Assembly: GCF_011045115.1 (NCBI RefSeq)
Contig: NZ_JAAKZG010000001.1
Location: 1 to 64,000, forward strand
Direction: 5' to 3'
Origin: Mesorhizobium zhangyense
GTDB taxonomy: Bacteria; Pseudomonadota; Alphaproteobacteria; Rhizobiales; Rhizobiaceae
Length of the DNA stretch: 64,000 nucleotides
Part shown: positions 41,054 to 50,230 of the stretch, one piece after another
Position numbering within the stretch: the stretch's first letter is position 1
Layout of the letters: the number at the start of each line of letters is the position of its first letter
Position numbers and translations under genes: made by a program
Notes under the pieces: model-generated
What the model was told of the DNA's origin: nothing
The model's database searches: none
The model's input: the letters and a program-made list of their open reading frames with translations, nothing else

Positions 41054-42034
41054 TCACGCCGATGTGTTCGGCGTTTGGGCAGGTGCCTGCTTGCCGCCAC
41101 GGCCACGCTTCTTCTTCGACAGCACCCAGCGCTTGTGGAACCACATCCATTGGCCGGGATCCTCGCGCACCCAGCGCTCGACGACGTCGTTGACGAGCTG
41201 AGCGGTGGCGGTCAGATCAACCGAGCCGTCGTCTTCGCGCGGCAGTTCGAGCTTGTTCTCGATCACCAGCCTGAACCGGTTGTTCGGCAGGCGGATGCAG
41301 CGGGCGGGGTAGACGTCGCAATCATATTGCCGCGCAAGTTTCGACAGCAGCGGGCTGGTCTCGCATTCGCGCCCGAAAAACATCGTGCGCAGGCCGCGCG
41401 TGAATTTCTGGTCGACGAGCACGCCGATGGTTCCGTTGTTTTCCAATATGCGCGCCAGGGTGAAGGACGCACCCGTCTTGGAAGCGAGCAGGTCGCCCAT
41501 CGTCGAGCGGCGCGTCGAGAGGATGTAATCGGCGATGTAGGGATTGTTGGGCGGCCGAAACAGCGCCGTCACCTTCATGCCGAAGGTCGCGCCGGCGATC
41601 GGCAGCAGCTCGAAATTGCCGAAATGGCCGGTGAACAGGATATGCGGCTTCTGCTCGGCTGCGATGTGCTCGAAAATGCGCTCGCCCTGGACCTCGACGC
41701 GGCCGGGTTCCGTGGCTTTCGGGTCGTAGTCGAAGAGCTGGTCGAGGAAGATATATTCCGCTGCCAGCCGGGCCATGTTGCCCCACATGTCGAGCGCGAT
41801 GGCGCGGATTTCGTCTTCGCTCTTTTCAGGAAAGGCCTGGCGCAGATTGTCGAGCGCCACCTGATGACGCCCGACCAGCGGGCCGACACGGCGGCCGGCG
41901 CGGTCGGCAAAATTCAGCGCCTTGTCGGTGGGCAGCAGGCGCAGGATGGAAAGCAGCGCTTTCGCAAGCTGCGCGACCAGCCAGTAATTGGCCATCTTCA
42001 GCCGTTGCGACAGGCGATAGAGAAAGGCTTTCAC
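41054..42034 (-). CDS. lpxXL: Lipid A very-long-chain acyltransferase (LpxXL)
   Basis: 326 residues of the LpxL/HtrB acyltransferase family. It has a hydrophobic N-terminal anchor (WLVAQLAKALLSILRLLP), the catalytic H-x4-D/E-type motif FTGHFGNFELLP near 135-146, NNGTIGVLVDQKF and the late MWFHKRW. In rhizobia this cluster position belongs to LpxXL, which transfers 27-hydroxyoctacosanoate from AcpXL to lipid A at the cytoplasmic membrane. It is the last gene of the minus-strand VLCFA cluster, 33 bp after adhXL. The C-terminal tail is Lys/Arg/Gly-rich. Confidence 0.85.
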   Translation of the reverse strand: MKAFLYRLSQRLKMANYWLVAQLAKALLSILRLLPTDKALNFADRAGRRVGPLVGRHQVALDNLRQAFPEKSEDEIRAIALDMWGNMARLAAEYIFLDQLFDYDPKATEPGRVEVQGERIFEHIAAEQKPHILFTGHFGNFELLPIAGATFGMKVTALFRPPNNPYIADYILSTRRSTMGDLLASKTGASFTLARILENNGTIGVLVDQKFTRGLRTMFFGRECETSPLLSKLARQYDCDVYPARCIRLPNNRFRLVIENKLELPREDDGSVDLTATAQLVNDVVERWVREDPGQWMWFHKRWVLSKKKRGRGGKQAPAQTPNTSA

Positions 42035-42067
42035 GGTCTCACCGGGCCTGTAGCTTGAGTGACTGCA

Positions 42068-43096
42068 TCAATTGACGCGCAGAATGATCTTGCCGAACAC
42101 GTCGCGGCCTTCCATGCGCTTCAACGCGGCGTCGATGGAATTGAAATCGACCTCCGTGTCGATCACCGGCGCGACCAGGCCGGCGGCCATCTTCTGCATG
42201 GCATCGGCCATGTTTTCCATGCGGCAACCGAAGGAGCCGAGCAGCTTCAGCTGCTGCTGGAACAGCATCATCAGGTTGATTTCGGTCGAAACGCCCGAGG
42301 TCGAGCCGCAGGTGACGAGGCGGCCGCCGCGCTTCAGGCTGAACATCGAGCCTGCCCAGGTGTCCTTGCCGACATGCTCGAAGACGACGTCGACGCCCTT
42401 CTTCTTCGTCAGCTTGCGCACGACACCTTCGAAGCGGTCCTCGCGGTAGTTGATGACGTGGTCGGCGCCCAGCGCCTTGGCCTTGTCGATCTTGTCGTTG
42501 GAGCCGACGGTGGTGATGACCGTGCAGCCCATCTTCTTGGCAAGCTGGATCGCGGCCGAGCCGATGCCCGAGCCGCCGGCATGGACGAGGATCGTCTCGC
42601 CGGGCTGGAGCTTCGCATTGTCGAACAGCATGTGCTCGACCGTGCCGAAGGTGACCGGTGCTACCGCCGCGCCGATATCCGAAACGCCGGGAGGGGCAGG
42701 GACCAGCAGGCGCGCCGGCAGGTTGATCTTCTCCTGCGCAAAGCCGTCGAGGTGGAAGCCATGCACGCCGGAAACGTGCTCGCAGAGATTGTCGCGGCCT
42801 TCGCGGCAGGGGCGGCAGAGGCCGCAGGTGCGCGCGCCGTAGATCGAGACGAGCTGGCCGGGTGCGAGGTTCGAAACGCCGGGGCCGACGGCCTCGACTT
42901 CGCCCGAGGCTTCCGCGCCGACGACCAGCGGCAGCTTGCGCTTGGCAAACGCCATGCCGCGCCAGCCCCAGACATCGATGTGGTTGAGCGCCACGGCCTT
43001 GATGCGCAGCGTGACCTCGCCGAGCGCCGGTGCCGGCGGCGGTGCGATATCCACGGTTTCGAGTTTGCGATCCTCGACGAGTTGCAATGCGCGCAT
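42068..43096 (-). CDS. adhXL: Medium-chain dehydrogenase/reductase of VLCFA cluster
   Basis: 342 residues of the MDR superfamily (alcohol dehydrogenase/crotonyl-CoA reductase branch): GWRGMAFAKRKLPLVVGAEASGEVEAVG, a structural zinc set CGLCRPCREGRDNLC, cofactor site LVHAGGSGIGSAAIQLAKKMGCTVITTVGS. In the conserved rhizobial VLCFA cluster this gene lies between the ketosynthases and lpxXL, and is thought to act as the enoyl reductase of chain elongation. It is cytoplasmic and NAD(P)H-dependent. Confidence 0.85.
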   Translation of the reverse strand: MRALQLVEDRKLETVDIAPPPAPALGEVTLRIKAVALNHIDVWGWRGMAFAKRKLPLVVGAEASGEVEAVGPGVSNLAPGQLVSIYGARTCGLCRPCREGRDNLCEHVSGVHGFHLDGFAQEKINLPARLLVPAPPGVSDIGAAVAPVTFGTVEHMLFDNAKLQPGETILVHAGGSGIGSAAIQLAKKMGCTVITTVGSNDKIDKAKALGADHVINYREDRFEGVVRKLTKKKGVDVVFEHVGKDTWAGSMFSLKRGGRLVTCGSTSGVSTEINLMMLFQQQLKLLGSFGCRMENMADAMQKMAAGLVAPVIDTEVDFNSIDAALKRMEGRDVFGKIILRVN

Positions 43097-43126
43097 CGGC
43101 GGTCCTTCAAATGTTGAAGGCGTCGC

Positions 43127-44398
43127 TTAGACCGGTTCCCGCGCCATGACAAGGCAGGTGTTCTGGCCGCCGAAGCCGAAGGAATTGGAAAGCACCGTGG
43201 CGACCTCGGCATCGCGCTTCCTGTTCGGCACGACATCGAGTTCTATCGCCGGGTCGGGATTGTCGTAATTGATCGTCGGCGGGATGACGCCTTCGCGCAT
43301 CGTCAGCAACGAGAATGCCGCCTCGATGGCGCCGGCTGCCGACAGCGTGTGGCCGATCATCGACTTGTTGGACGAGATCGGCATGGAGCGCATGCGCTCG
43401 CCGAAGACCGTCGAAAGCGACATATGCTCCATCTTGTCGTTTTCCGGCGTTGAGGTGCCGTGCGCGTTGACATAGGCAATGCCATTCTCGCCAAGCCCGG
43501 CGTCGGAAAGTGCCGCCTTCACCGCACCGATGGCTGGCGAGCCGTCGGGCTTGGAGCGGGTCCGATGGAAGTCGTCGGCCTTTTCGCCGCAGCCCTGCAG
43601 AATGCCGAGCACGGTCGCGCCGCGCGCCAGCGCGCTTTCGAGTGATTCGAGCACGAGCGCCGCCGAACCTTCGGCGATCACGAAGCCGTCGCGATCCTTG
43701 GAGAAGGGTTTGGATGCCTTTTCGGGAATGTCGTTATGCGTCGACAGGGCCGACAGCAGCGAGAATCGGATCAGCGCTTCCGCCGTCACCGAGCCGTCCG
43801 CGCCGATCGACAGCGCGCGGTCGCATTCGCCGCGCCGGATCGCTTCGACGCCGAGCTGGATCGCGGTCGCACCAGAGGCGCAGGCGGTCGACAACGTGAT
43901 CGGCAGGCCGCGCGTGCCGAACTCGTCGGCGAGGCGGGCGGCGATCGAGCCGAATTGCGAGGTTTCGAAAGTGTCCAGTGTCGGCAGGTTGCGGGCAACC
44001 GTCAGCAGGCGGTCGGAGGCGCTGCCTTCCGTGCCGGTGTTGTAGAGCGAGAAGCGCTCGCGCCAGTCGAGTTCGACCGGCGGGGAGGCGAGGAACAGTG
44101 GGCCGCCGAAATCGTCGGGGTCGAGGCCGGATTCCGCGATCGCCTCGCGGCCGGCGGTCTCGGCCAGTTCATAGGTCAGCGCGCTGGCGCCCTTGTCGCT
44201 CGATGGCAGGAAATCGACGGTGCCGGCGATGCGCGTGTTGAGATGATCGATGGGGAACCGGGTGATCGGATGAATGCCGGAGCGGCCGGAGGTCAGGGCC
44301 GCCCAATTGTCGGCCTTGCCGACGCCAAGCGAGGTGACAACGCCAATGCCGGTTACGGCGACGATCGGCCTGCCGAGATGGTCGTTGTATTTAGCCAT
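43127..44398 (-). CDS. fabF1XL: Beta-ketoacyl-ACP synthase with intact Cys-His-His site
   Basis: 423 residues of the FabF type. The complete catalytic triad is visible: Cys173 in TLSTACASGATA, His313 in VNAHGTSTPEND and His350 in NKSMIGHTLSAAG, with Lys345. The ATG at 44398 is preferred to a TTG at 44419. It would condense malonyl-ACP with the growing chain on AcpXL for 27-hydroxyoctacosanoate. Its partner, the next gene upstream, lacks this site, so the two may work as an active/inactive heterodimer. Confidence 0.9.
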   Translation of the reverse strand: MAKYNDHLGRPIVAVTGIGVVTSLGVGKADNWAALTSGRSGIHPITRFPIDHLNTRIAGTVDFLPSSDKGASALTYELAETAGREAIAESGLDPDDFGGPLFLASPPVELDWRERFSLYNTGTEGSASDRLLTVARNLPTLDTFETSQFGSIAARLADEFGTRGLPITLSTACASGATAIQLGVEAIRRGECDRALSIGADGSVTAEALIRFSLLSALSTHNDIPEKASKPFSKDRDGFVIAEGSAALVLESLESALARGATVLGILQGCGEKADDFHRTRSKPDGSPAIGAVKAALSDAGLGENGIAYVNAHGTSTPENDKMEHMSLSTVFGERMRSMPISSNKSMIGHTLSAAGAIEAAFSLLTMREGVIPPTINYDNPDPAIELDVVPNRKRDAEVATVLSNSFGFGGQNTCLVMAREPV

Positions 44399-44415
44399 GT
44401 CCGTTTCCCGGCGGT

Positions 44416-45606
44416 TCAATCAGAAGCGGCGACGAGCGCCATGCCCTCGAAATAGTGATAGCCGACCGCCGTTGCCAGAACGGTGTGCGGAATTCCTTCG
44501 AAAGGTTTTTCCACCGTCGCGTCGAAGGCCGGATAGGCGGCCTTGCGGTCGATGGCGAGCGCTGCCAGTGCGACGGCGAAAGGAAACTGCGCTTCCTTCA
44601 TGTGGCCCGTAAGCGTGCCGAACGCACGCGCGGCAAGTGCTACGTTCTTGTCGAGTGCGGCTTTCTCGGCCTTGGTCGCGGCATGCGCGCCCGACGCGCC
44701 CGACAAGGTCAGCAATGGACCGTCCAGCAGGGCTGTTTTTTCAAGCATTGCGCCGACGACCGCAGCGAGATCTTCCTTGCGGCGGCGGGCACGGCCGGAA
44801 ATCACCGGGCCGAGCTGGGCGTAGATGTGGCGACCGCGCGCCTTGGCATGTTCGCGTGATTCTAGCACGAGGAATGCTGCACCCGATCCGCTGACGACGC
44901 CGCCGCCTTCCGAACCGTCGCGCTGCCATACCGGCTTCCACGGGCCGCGGTGCAGATAGCCGCCGAGTTCGTAGCCGAGCAGCATGTCGGGATGTTCGGT
45001 CTGGAATGCGCCGCCGACCAGCATATGGGTCGACTGGCCCGAACTGATGCGCGCCGCAGCCGTTTCCACGGCCGAGACGCCAGCGCCTTCCTCGCCCATG
45101 AAGGTGCGGGACGAGCCGGTCACCTTGTGGACGATGGAGATGTTGCCGGCGAGCAGATTGGAAAGCTGTGCCAGGAACAGCGTCGGGCGCAGTTCGGTCG
45201 TCAGCTTTTCGTTGAGAAGCACGTCGCGGTCGTTGCGGCTTTCGGAAGCGGCGAGGATGGCGTTGTCGACCGTCTCGTCGCGCTCGCCGCCGCCAGCAGC
45301 CACCACCATGTCCATCGTCGCGCAGAGCGCTTCATCGGCCTTGATGCCGGCATCGTCCAGCGCAAGGCCGGCCGTATAGGTGCCGAGCCGCTGCCAGGTC
45401 TCCATCTGGCGCTGGTCGCCGCGCTTGGCGATCTGCAGGCCCCAGTCGATCTCGGGCAGGGGATGGATGGAGTAGGGCGCATAGCGTGACGAATCGACAA
45501 CCGGCTCGGCGCCGGCCGCGGTCAATTTCTGCCAATGCGCATCGGTGCCTTCGCCAAGAGACGAGACAAGGCCGATACCGGTGATGACGACGTCGTGTGC
45601 GCTCAT
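44416..45606 (-). CDS. fabF2XL: Beta-ketoacyl synthase homologue lacking catalytic Cys and first His
   Basis: 396 residues with the thiolase-like KS fold, but the active-site Cys is replaced. Aligning it with the neighbouring enzyme puts Glu173 (FMGEEGAG) at the Cys173 position. The NAHGT histidine segment reads LTLSGASGAHAA, while a GH pair remains in LTGHMKEA. This pattern is that of chain-length factors (KS-beta) of type II polyketide systems. The gene lies between acpXL (43 bp) and fabF1XL. In characterised rhizobia a dehydratase gene fabZXL usually lies between acpXL and this gene; here there is no room for one. Confidence 0.85.
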   Translation of the reverse strand: MSAHDVVITGIGLVSSLGEGTDAHWQKLTAAGAEPVVDSSRYAPYSIHPLPEIDWGLQIAKRGDQRQMETWQRLGTYTAGLALDDAGIKADEALCATMDMVVAAGGGERDETVDNAILAASESRNDRDVLLNEKLTTELRPTLFLAQLSNLLAGNISIVHKVTGSSRTFMGEEGAGVSAVETAAARISSGQSTHMLVGGAFQTEHPDMLLGYELGGYLHRGPWKPVWQRDGSEGGGVVSGSGAAFLVLESREHAKARGRHIYAQLGPVISGRARRRKEDLAAVVGAMLEKTALLDGPLLTLSGASGAHAATKAEKAALDKNVALAARAFGTLTGHMKEAQFPFAVALAALAIDRKAAYPAFDATVEKPFEGIPHTVLATAVGYHYFEGMALVAASD

Positions 45607-45649
45607 GGGCGGTTGTTGTCGGTCGGGCGGCCTGTCCCCGTCAAGGGGG

Positions 45650-45934
45650 TCAGACTGCTGCCTTTGCCGCGACGAGGCCGTCGATCTTGGCGCAGAGGTT
45701 CTTCATCAGGAAGTAATCGTCGGTGGATGCCTTGCCGTCATTGACGTCCTGCGTCCACTTTTCCAGCGGCACCTTGATGCCGAATTCCTTGTCGATCGCG
45801 AACACGATGTCGAGGAAATCAAGGCTGTCGATGCCGAGATCGTCGATCGTGTGGCTTTCGGGGGTGATGGTTTCGATGTCGATCTCGCTCGTGTCGGCGA
45901 TGATCTTGGCAACTTTCTCGAATGTCGTGGACAC
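45650..45934 (-). CDS. acpXL: Specialised acyl carrier protein AcpXL
   Basis: 94 residues, GTG start at 45934 with AAGGAAAA upstream. It has the ACP helix bundle with phosphopantetheine-site Ser37 in the DSL motif ([18 protein letters not shown]). The sequence is typical of the rhizobial AcpXL that carries 27-hydroxyoctacosanoic acid for lipid A, rather than housekeeping AcpP. It is the first gene of the cluster acpXL-fabF2XL-fabF1XL-adhXL-lpxXL, all on the minus strand with short gaps, so a single transcript is likely. The C-terminal ALA-rich tail is longer than AcpP. Confidence 0.9.
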   Translation of the reverse strand: MSTTFEKVAKIIADTSEIDIETITPESHTIDDLGIDSLDFLDIVFAIDKEFGIKVPLEKWTQDVNDGKASTDDYFLMKNLCAKIDGLVAAKAAV

Positions 45935-46067
45935 GGCTTTTCCTTCAAGTGCGGGCGGATTCCATCCGCATGTTTGTTCGGCTCTCTAATCCGTTTTTCC
46001 GGGCAGGAAAAGACCAAATCGGCCTTTACCGGCTAGGTGCAAGGGAGCGCGGGCAATTCCCGTGCCA

Positions 46068-46622
46068 TCAATTGAAGACGATTCGCCCCAGAATATGCAG
46101 TCCCTCACCCTCCGGGCGCACGATCACGGCCTCGCCTTCTCGCGACGGTCCCCCGGTAAGTGCGGTGATATTTTCCACATGTGTGACGAGAATAAGGTTG
46201 CCTGAACCGCTGTATGAGCGGATTTCCTGCATGACCGCTTCGTCTTGTGCCTTCAGTGTCGAACCATCCGGGGCAGGCCGGTCGAGTGCTGCGAAAGGTT
46301 CGACGATGCGGTCGCCGAACGCCAGGCGGGCGGTTTCAAGCGCATTGCAGTAGCGGCTGGACAATACACGGTCGGTGGTATCGGCACGGGCTGCGAAAAG
46401 CGCGCCGATCTTGCGCGCCTGCTGCTTTCCGCGATCCGACAGATTGCGCTGCGTGCCGCATTTCTCGATGTCGAAATTCGTCGGCTCGCCGGTTCCGGGC
46501 GTCATTGCATGACGAAGAAGCACGACATGGCCGCCGTCGCGCAGCAGGGCCCAACCCGCTTCCGTGGCCTGTGCCGGTGACAGCGAAAACAATAAAAACA
46601 AGGCGATGAAGAATTTCTGCAT
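46068..46622 (-). CDS. Secreted histidine phosphatase-family protein
   Basis: 184 residues. A signal peptide (MQKFFIALFLLFSLSPAQA) precedes a histidine phosphatase fold: catalytic VVLLRHAMTPG, RNLSDRGKQQARKIGALFAA, RVLSSRYCNALETARLAFG and the late His in LILVTHVENIT. Such periplasmic members include Ais, a phosphatase acting on lipopolysaccharide core. Location directly upstream of the lipid A VLCFA cluster hints at envelope work, but the two units are separated by 133 bp and the substrate is unproven. Confidence 0.85.
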   Translation of the reverse strand: MQKFFIALFLLFSLSPAQATEAGWALLRDGGHVVLLRHAMTPGTGEPTNFDIEKCGTQRNLSDRGKQQARKIGALFAARADTTDRVLSSRYCNALETARLAFGDRIVEPFAALDRPAPDGSTLKAQDEAVMQEIRSYSGSGNLILVTHVENITALTGGPSREGEAVIVRPEGEGLHILGRIVFN

Positions 46623-46738
46623 ACGTTACCCTAACCCCACAAGAGGGATATAGGGATGCGAAAGCGTCATGAAAGGCAAGCCGGGCGAGATGTCGGTGGC
46701 GATTGCGCTAAAGCCTTCGCTCGCCTATCAGGGGAAAA

Positions 46739-47686
46739 ATGTCTCCCCTCGTCGAAACCGTCCTTTTCGTATTCGGGCTTGTGACGCTTGGCTATCTCGC
46801 CGGGCTGACGGGCTATCTGAAGACGGAAGTGGGTGATGCGCTTTCACAGTTCGCGGTCGGTGTCGCTCTGCCTATGCTGTTGTTCCGAACGATGGTGAGC
46901 GCCGATTTTCACGGCTCGGCTCCGTGGGCGCTTTGGGCGACCTACTTCACCGCGGTGGCGGTGACATGGACCGCCGGGCATCTCGCGATGACGAGAATCT
47001 TCGGGCGGGATTCGCAGGCGGGTGTCGTCGGTGGTGTTGCGGCTTCGTTTTCCAATGTGCTCCTACTTGGATTTCCCTTCATGCTTGGCGTCTTCGGGCA
47101 GCAAGGGGTCGAGATATTGTCGCTGATCATCTCGGTGCATCTGCCGACCATGCTGGCCGCCTCGATCATCCTGTTCGAGATTTCCGGCGGCAAGAAGAAC
47201 GGCGTCCATCCGCTGCACATTGCCCGCGATTTTCTGCGTCGTCTTTACAGGAACTCGCTGATCATCGGCATTTTTGCGGGCGTGCTCTGGCGTCTTACTG
47301 GTATTCCATTGCCGGGACTGGCCACCCGGCTTGTCGACGCGCTTGCAGATGTTGCCGGACCGCTGGCGCTTTTTGCGATGGGCCTTGGCCTGCGCAGGTT
47401 CGGCATTTCGGGGAATGTACGGCCCGCGCTGGTTCTTTCGACGCTTAAGCTGTTCCTGATGCCGGCGGCGGCGCTCGGGGTGGCATGGCTGTTCGGCCTT
47501 CCGCCGATGTCGGCCAAGGTCGCGGTGGCCGCAGCCTCGCTGCCAGCAGGCGTCAATTCCTATCTCATTGCCGCCCAGTTCGGCACCGGGCAGGCGCTCG
47601 CCTCGAACCAGATGACGATCGCCACCGCCTGCGCCGTCGTTACAACGGCGCTGTGGCTGACAATCGCACAGATGGTCTTCGGATAG
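46739..47686 (+). CDS. AEC-family transporter
   Basis: 315 residues with about ten hydrophobic helices arranged as two inverted halves. It carries AEC family features: N-terminal PLVETVLFVFGLVTLGYLAGL, the LLGFPFMLGVFGQQG segment, and a C-terminal SLPAGVNSYLIAAQFGTGQALASNQMT. The family (auxin efflux carrier/MdcF-like) moves organic acids such as malonate or malate, and is an export candidate. It stands alone, starting with GGGG 5 bp upstream, and ends 7 bp before the convergent carbonic anhydrase stop. Confidence 0.85.
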   Translation: MSPLVETVLFVFGLVTLGYLAGLTGYLKTEVGDALSQFAVGVALPMLLFRTMVSADFHGSAPWALWATYFTAVAVTWTAGHLAMTRIFGRDSQAGVVGGVAASFSNVLLLGFPFMLGVFGQQGVEILSLIISVHLPTMLAASIILFEISGGKKNGVHPLHIARDFLRRLYRNSLIIGIFAGVLWRLTGIPLPGLATRLVDALADVAGPLALFAMGLGLRRFGISGNVRPALVLSTLKLFLMPAAALGVAWLFGLPPMSAKVAVAAASLPAGVNSYLIAAQFGTGQALASNQMTIATACAVVTTALWLTIAQMVFG

Positions 47687-47693
47687 GGCTGTT

Positions 47694-48290
47694 TCAGGCG
47701 GGTCGGCCTGCCGCACTTGCTGTTTCGACCTCGATCAGCTTTCCCGTCTTCACGTCATAGATGAAGCCGAAGATCGGAATGTAGGGCGGCACCAGCGGAT
47801 GCTCGCGGATGCGGCGAACGTCCTGCACCACGCTTTCTTCCGGATTGCTGATGGTGTGCCATTTGATGAAATGGCCATGGGCATGGCCGCCGCGATGCTT
47901 CGGGTTCGACCATTGCTTGCCGTCGAAGGATGCGGTTTCGAGGTCGTCTTCCAGCAAGGTTCCGATCACCTCGTCCGAGAACAGCTCCATGCCGCAATTG
48001 GTGTGGTGGATGACGAACCAGGTGCGGGTGCCGAGCAGTTTGTGCGAGATGACGAGCGAGCGTATCGCGTCGTCGGAAGCCCGCCCGCCGGCATTGCGGA
48101 TGACATGGGCATCGCCTTCCGCCAGGCCGGCATATTTGGCGGGGTCGAGGCGAGCGTCCATGCAGGTCAGGATCGCAAAGCCGCGCGCCGGCGGGAGTGC
48201 GAGTTCGCTCTTGTCGCCGAAATCGTCGGCATAATGGGCATTTGCTGCGAGAACTTCGTCATAAATCAGAGAGTTTTGCTGCTTCGCCAT
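47694..48290 (-). CDS. Beta-carbonic anhydrase
   Basis: 198 residues of the beta class. The zinc ligands are visible as Cys43 (LTCMDARLD, with the Asp45/Arg47 dyad), His96 and Cys99 (VIHHTNCGM), with [12 protein letters not shown] between them. It interconverts CO2 and bicarbonate. It lacks a signal peptide, so it is cytoplasmic. It reads convergently with the AEC transporter; the 316 bp upstream separate it from gabD. Confidence 0.9.
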   Translation of the reverse strand: MAKQQNSLIYDEVLAANAHYADDFGDKSELALPPARGFAILTCMDARLDPAKYAGLAEGDAHVIRNAGGRASDDAIRSLVISHKLLGTRTWFVIHHTNCGMELFSDEVIGTLLEDDLETASFDGKQWSNPKHRGGHAHGHFIKWHTISNPEESVVQDVRRIREHPLVPPYIPIFGFIYDVKTGKLIEVETASAAGRPA

Positions 48291-48606
48291 CGCGACATCC
48301 CTTCATCGGTTGCTGATCGCGGCAGGATCGTTTCACGCAGATAGGTCATGGCAAAGGCGCGGACGTCTATAATCCGGCCGGAAATTGAAATTTTGAGCCC
48401 GTTTTTGCCGAGAGTGCTGGACCACTCGGTCCATGGCTCAAGGCGATTGATCCAACAGTACTCCCTAAGGTAAGAGGTGGCGCGATCGTCGATCGAGCCT
48501 ATACTCAAAGGCCAGACACGACGGCCCGCCGGGCGCTGCGTTCGTCCGGTTCATCGAATTCCAGAGGATCAGCGTGCTCCGACACGCTGCACGAGAGGCG
48601 AGAACG
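48291..48606. other. Divergent intergenic region, carbonic anhydrase / gabD
   Basis: 316 bp without a supported gene. It holds TATAAT at 48368-48373 but no convincing -35 at 16-18 bp. A small hairpin GGACC (48419-48423) / GGTCC (48428-48432) is also present. Presumably it contains promoters for both divergent genes. Confidence 0.4.
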
Positions 48607-50064
48607 ATGTTGCAGAAAACCAGCCACTTCATGAAGCAGTCCAACCTCATCAACGGCGAGTGGGTGCAGGCCGATTCCGGCAAGACCATCGACGTGATCA
48701 ACCCGGCGACGGGCCTGAAGATCGGCACCGTTCCGCGCTCGGGTGCTGCCGAGACGCGCCGCGCCATCGAGGCTGCCAGCGAGGCCTTCAAGACTTTCCG
48801 CAAGACCTCGGCGCTTGAGCGTTCCAAGTGGCTCCGCAAGCTGCATGACGCCATCATGGACAACCAGGACGCGCTGGCCGAACTGCTTACGCTCGAGCAG
48901 GGCAAGTCGCTGACCGAAGCCAAGGGCGAAGTCGGCTCATCTGCGGCGTATGTGCTGTGGTTTGCCGAAGAAGCACGCCGCGCCTATGGCGATGTCGTGC
49001 CGTCGCCATGGGCGGACCGCCGCATCCTCGTCACCAAGGAGCCGGTCGGCGTCGTCGCCGCGATCACGCCGTGGAACTTCCCGTCCTCGATGCTGTCGCG
49101 CAAGATCGGCCCCGCACTCGCCGCCGGCTGCACCGCCGTCGTCAAGCCTGCCTCGCAGACGCCTTACTCGGGCCTCGCATGGGGTGCGCTGTGCGAGGAA
49201 GTCGGCATTCCGAAGGGCGTCGTCAACATCATCACCGGCTCGGCAGGCGAGATCGGCGACGAGATCTGCGCCAACCCGCTGGTCAAGAAGATCACCTTCA
49301 CCGGCTCTACCGAGGTCGGCAAGATGTTGATCGAGAAGTCGGCTTCGACGGTGAAGAAGGTTTCGATGGAACTCGGCGGCAACGCGCCGTTCCTGGTCTT
49401 CGACGATGCCGATCTCGACCGCGCCGTCGAAGGCGCCATCACCGCGAAGTTCCGCAATTCGGGCCAGACCTGCGTCTGCACCAACCGCTTCTTCGTGCAG
49501 GCTGGCATCTATGACAAGTTCGTCGAGAAACTGGCCGCTGCCTCCAACAATCTCAAGGTGGGCTCCGGTCTGGAGGCTGGCGTGCAGCAGGGCCCGCTGA
49601 TCGACGAAAAGGCTGTCGAGAAGGTCGAGGAGTTCATCGCTGACGCCACCGCCAATGGTGGCAAGGTTGTTGCCGGCGGCAAGCGCCATGCGCTGGGCGG
49701 TTCCTTCTTCCAGCCGACCGTCATCGCCAACGCCACGCCGAAAATGAAGTTCATGAAGGACGAGATTTTTGGCCCCGTCGCACCCGTCTTCAAGTTCGAA
49801 ACAGAAGAAGAAGGCGTGGCGCTCGCCAACGATACCGAGTTCGGTCTCGCTTCCTACTTCTACACCGGCGACCTGGGTCGCGCCTTCCGCGTGATGGAAG
49901 GCCTGAAATACGGCATGGTCGGCGTCAATGAAGGCCTGATCACGACACCGGAAGCGCCGTTCGGCGGCGTCAAAGAATCCGGCCTCGGCCGCGAGGGTGG
50001 CCATCAGGGTATGGATGACTATCTCGACACCAAATATGTCTGCATCGGCGGCCTTGGCCTCTGA
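48607..50064 (+). CDS. gabD: NAD(P)-dependent succinate-semialdehyde dehydrogenase
   Basis: 485 residues of the ALDH superfamily. Cofactor and active-site motifs are AITPWNFPSSML, ITFTGSTEVGKMLIE, MELGGNAPFLVFDDAD with general base Glu255, and the catalytic Cys289 in SGQTCVCTNRF. The C-terminal EAPFGGVKESGLGREGG is typical of GabD. It oxidises succinate semialdehyde to succinate in GABA and related catabolism. The start at 48607 is placed by AGAGG 8 bp upstream. A strong terminator follows. No gabT lies next to it, although the class III aminotransferase at 15.8 kb could supply a semialdehyde. Confidence 0.88.
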   Translation: MLQKTSHFMKQSNLINGEWVQADSGKTIDVINPATGLKIGTVPRSGAAETRRAIEAASEAFKTFRKTSALERSKWLRKLHDAIMDNQDALAELLTLEQGKSLTEAKGEVGSSAAYVLWFAEEARRAYGDVVPSPWADRRILVTKEPVGVVAAITPWNFPSSMLSRKIGPALAAGCTAVVKPASQTPYSGLAWGALCEEVGIPKGVVNIITGSAGEIGDEICANPLVKKITFTGSTEVGKMLIEKSASTVKKVSMELGGNAPFLVFDDADLDRAVEGAITAKFRNSGQTCVCTNRFFVQAGIYDKFVEKLAAASNNLKVGSGLEAGVQQGPLIDEKAVEKVEEFIADATANGGKVVAGGKRHALGGSFFQPTVIANATPKMKFMKDEIFGPVAPVFKFETEEEGVALANDTEFGLASYFYTGDLGRAFRVMEGLKYGMVGVNEGLITTPEAPFGGVKESGLGREGGHQGMDDYLDTKYVCIGGLGL

Positions 50065-50130
50065 TCCTTGTCAGGCACCAAACCGTCCGCTTGGACACGC
50101 GGTTTTCTGACGATTGAAATCGATCGACAG

Positions 50131-50167
50131 CCCCAGAAACCTGTTCCGGTTTCTGGGGTTGTTTGTT
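50131..50167 (+). terminator. Intrinsic terminator after gabD
   Basis: An 11-bp perfect stem, CCCCAGAAACC (50131-50141) with GGTTTCTGGGG (50148-50158), has a 6-nt loop and is followed by a T-rich run TTGTTTGTT. Confidence 0.93.
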
Positions 50168-50230
50168 AGAGCGCTTGTCTGGTTGAGCTCGACGCGAGCT
50201 CTCCCGGATTTGCGCCTGATCGGAGGGGAT

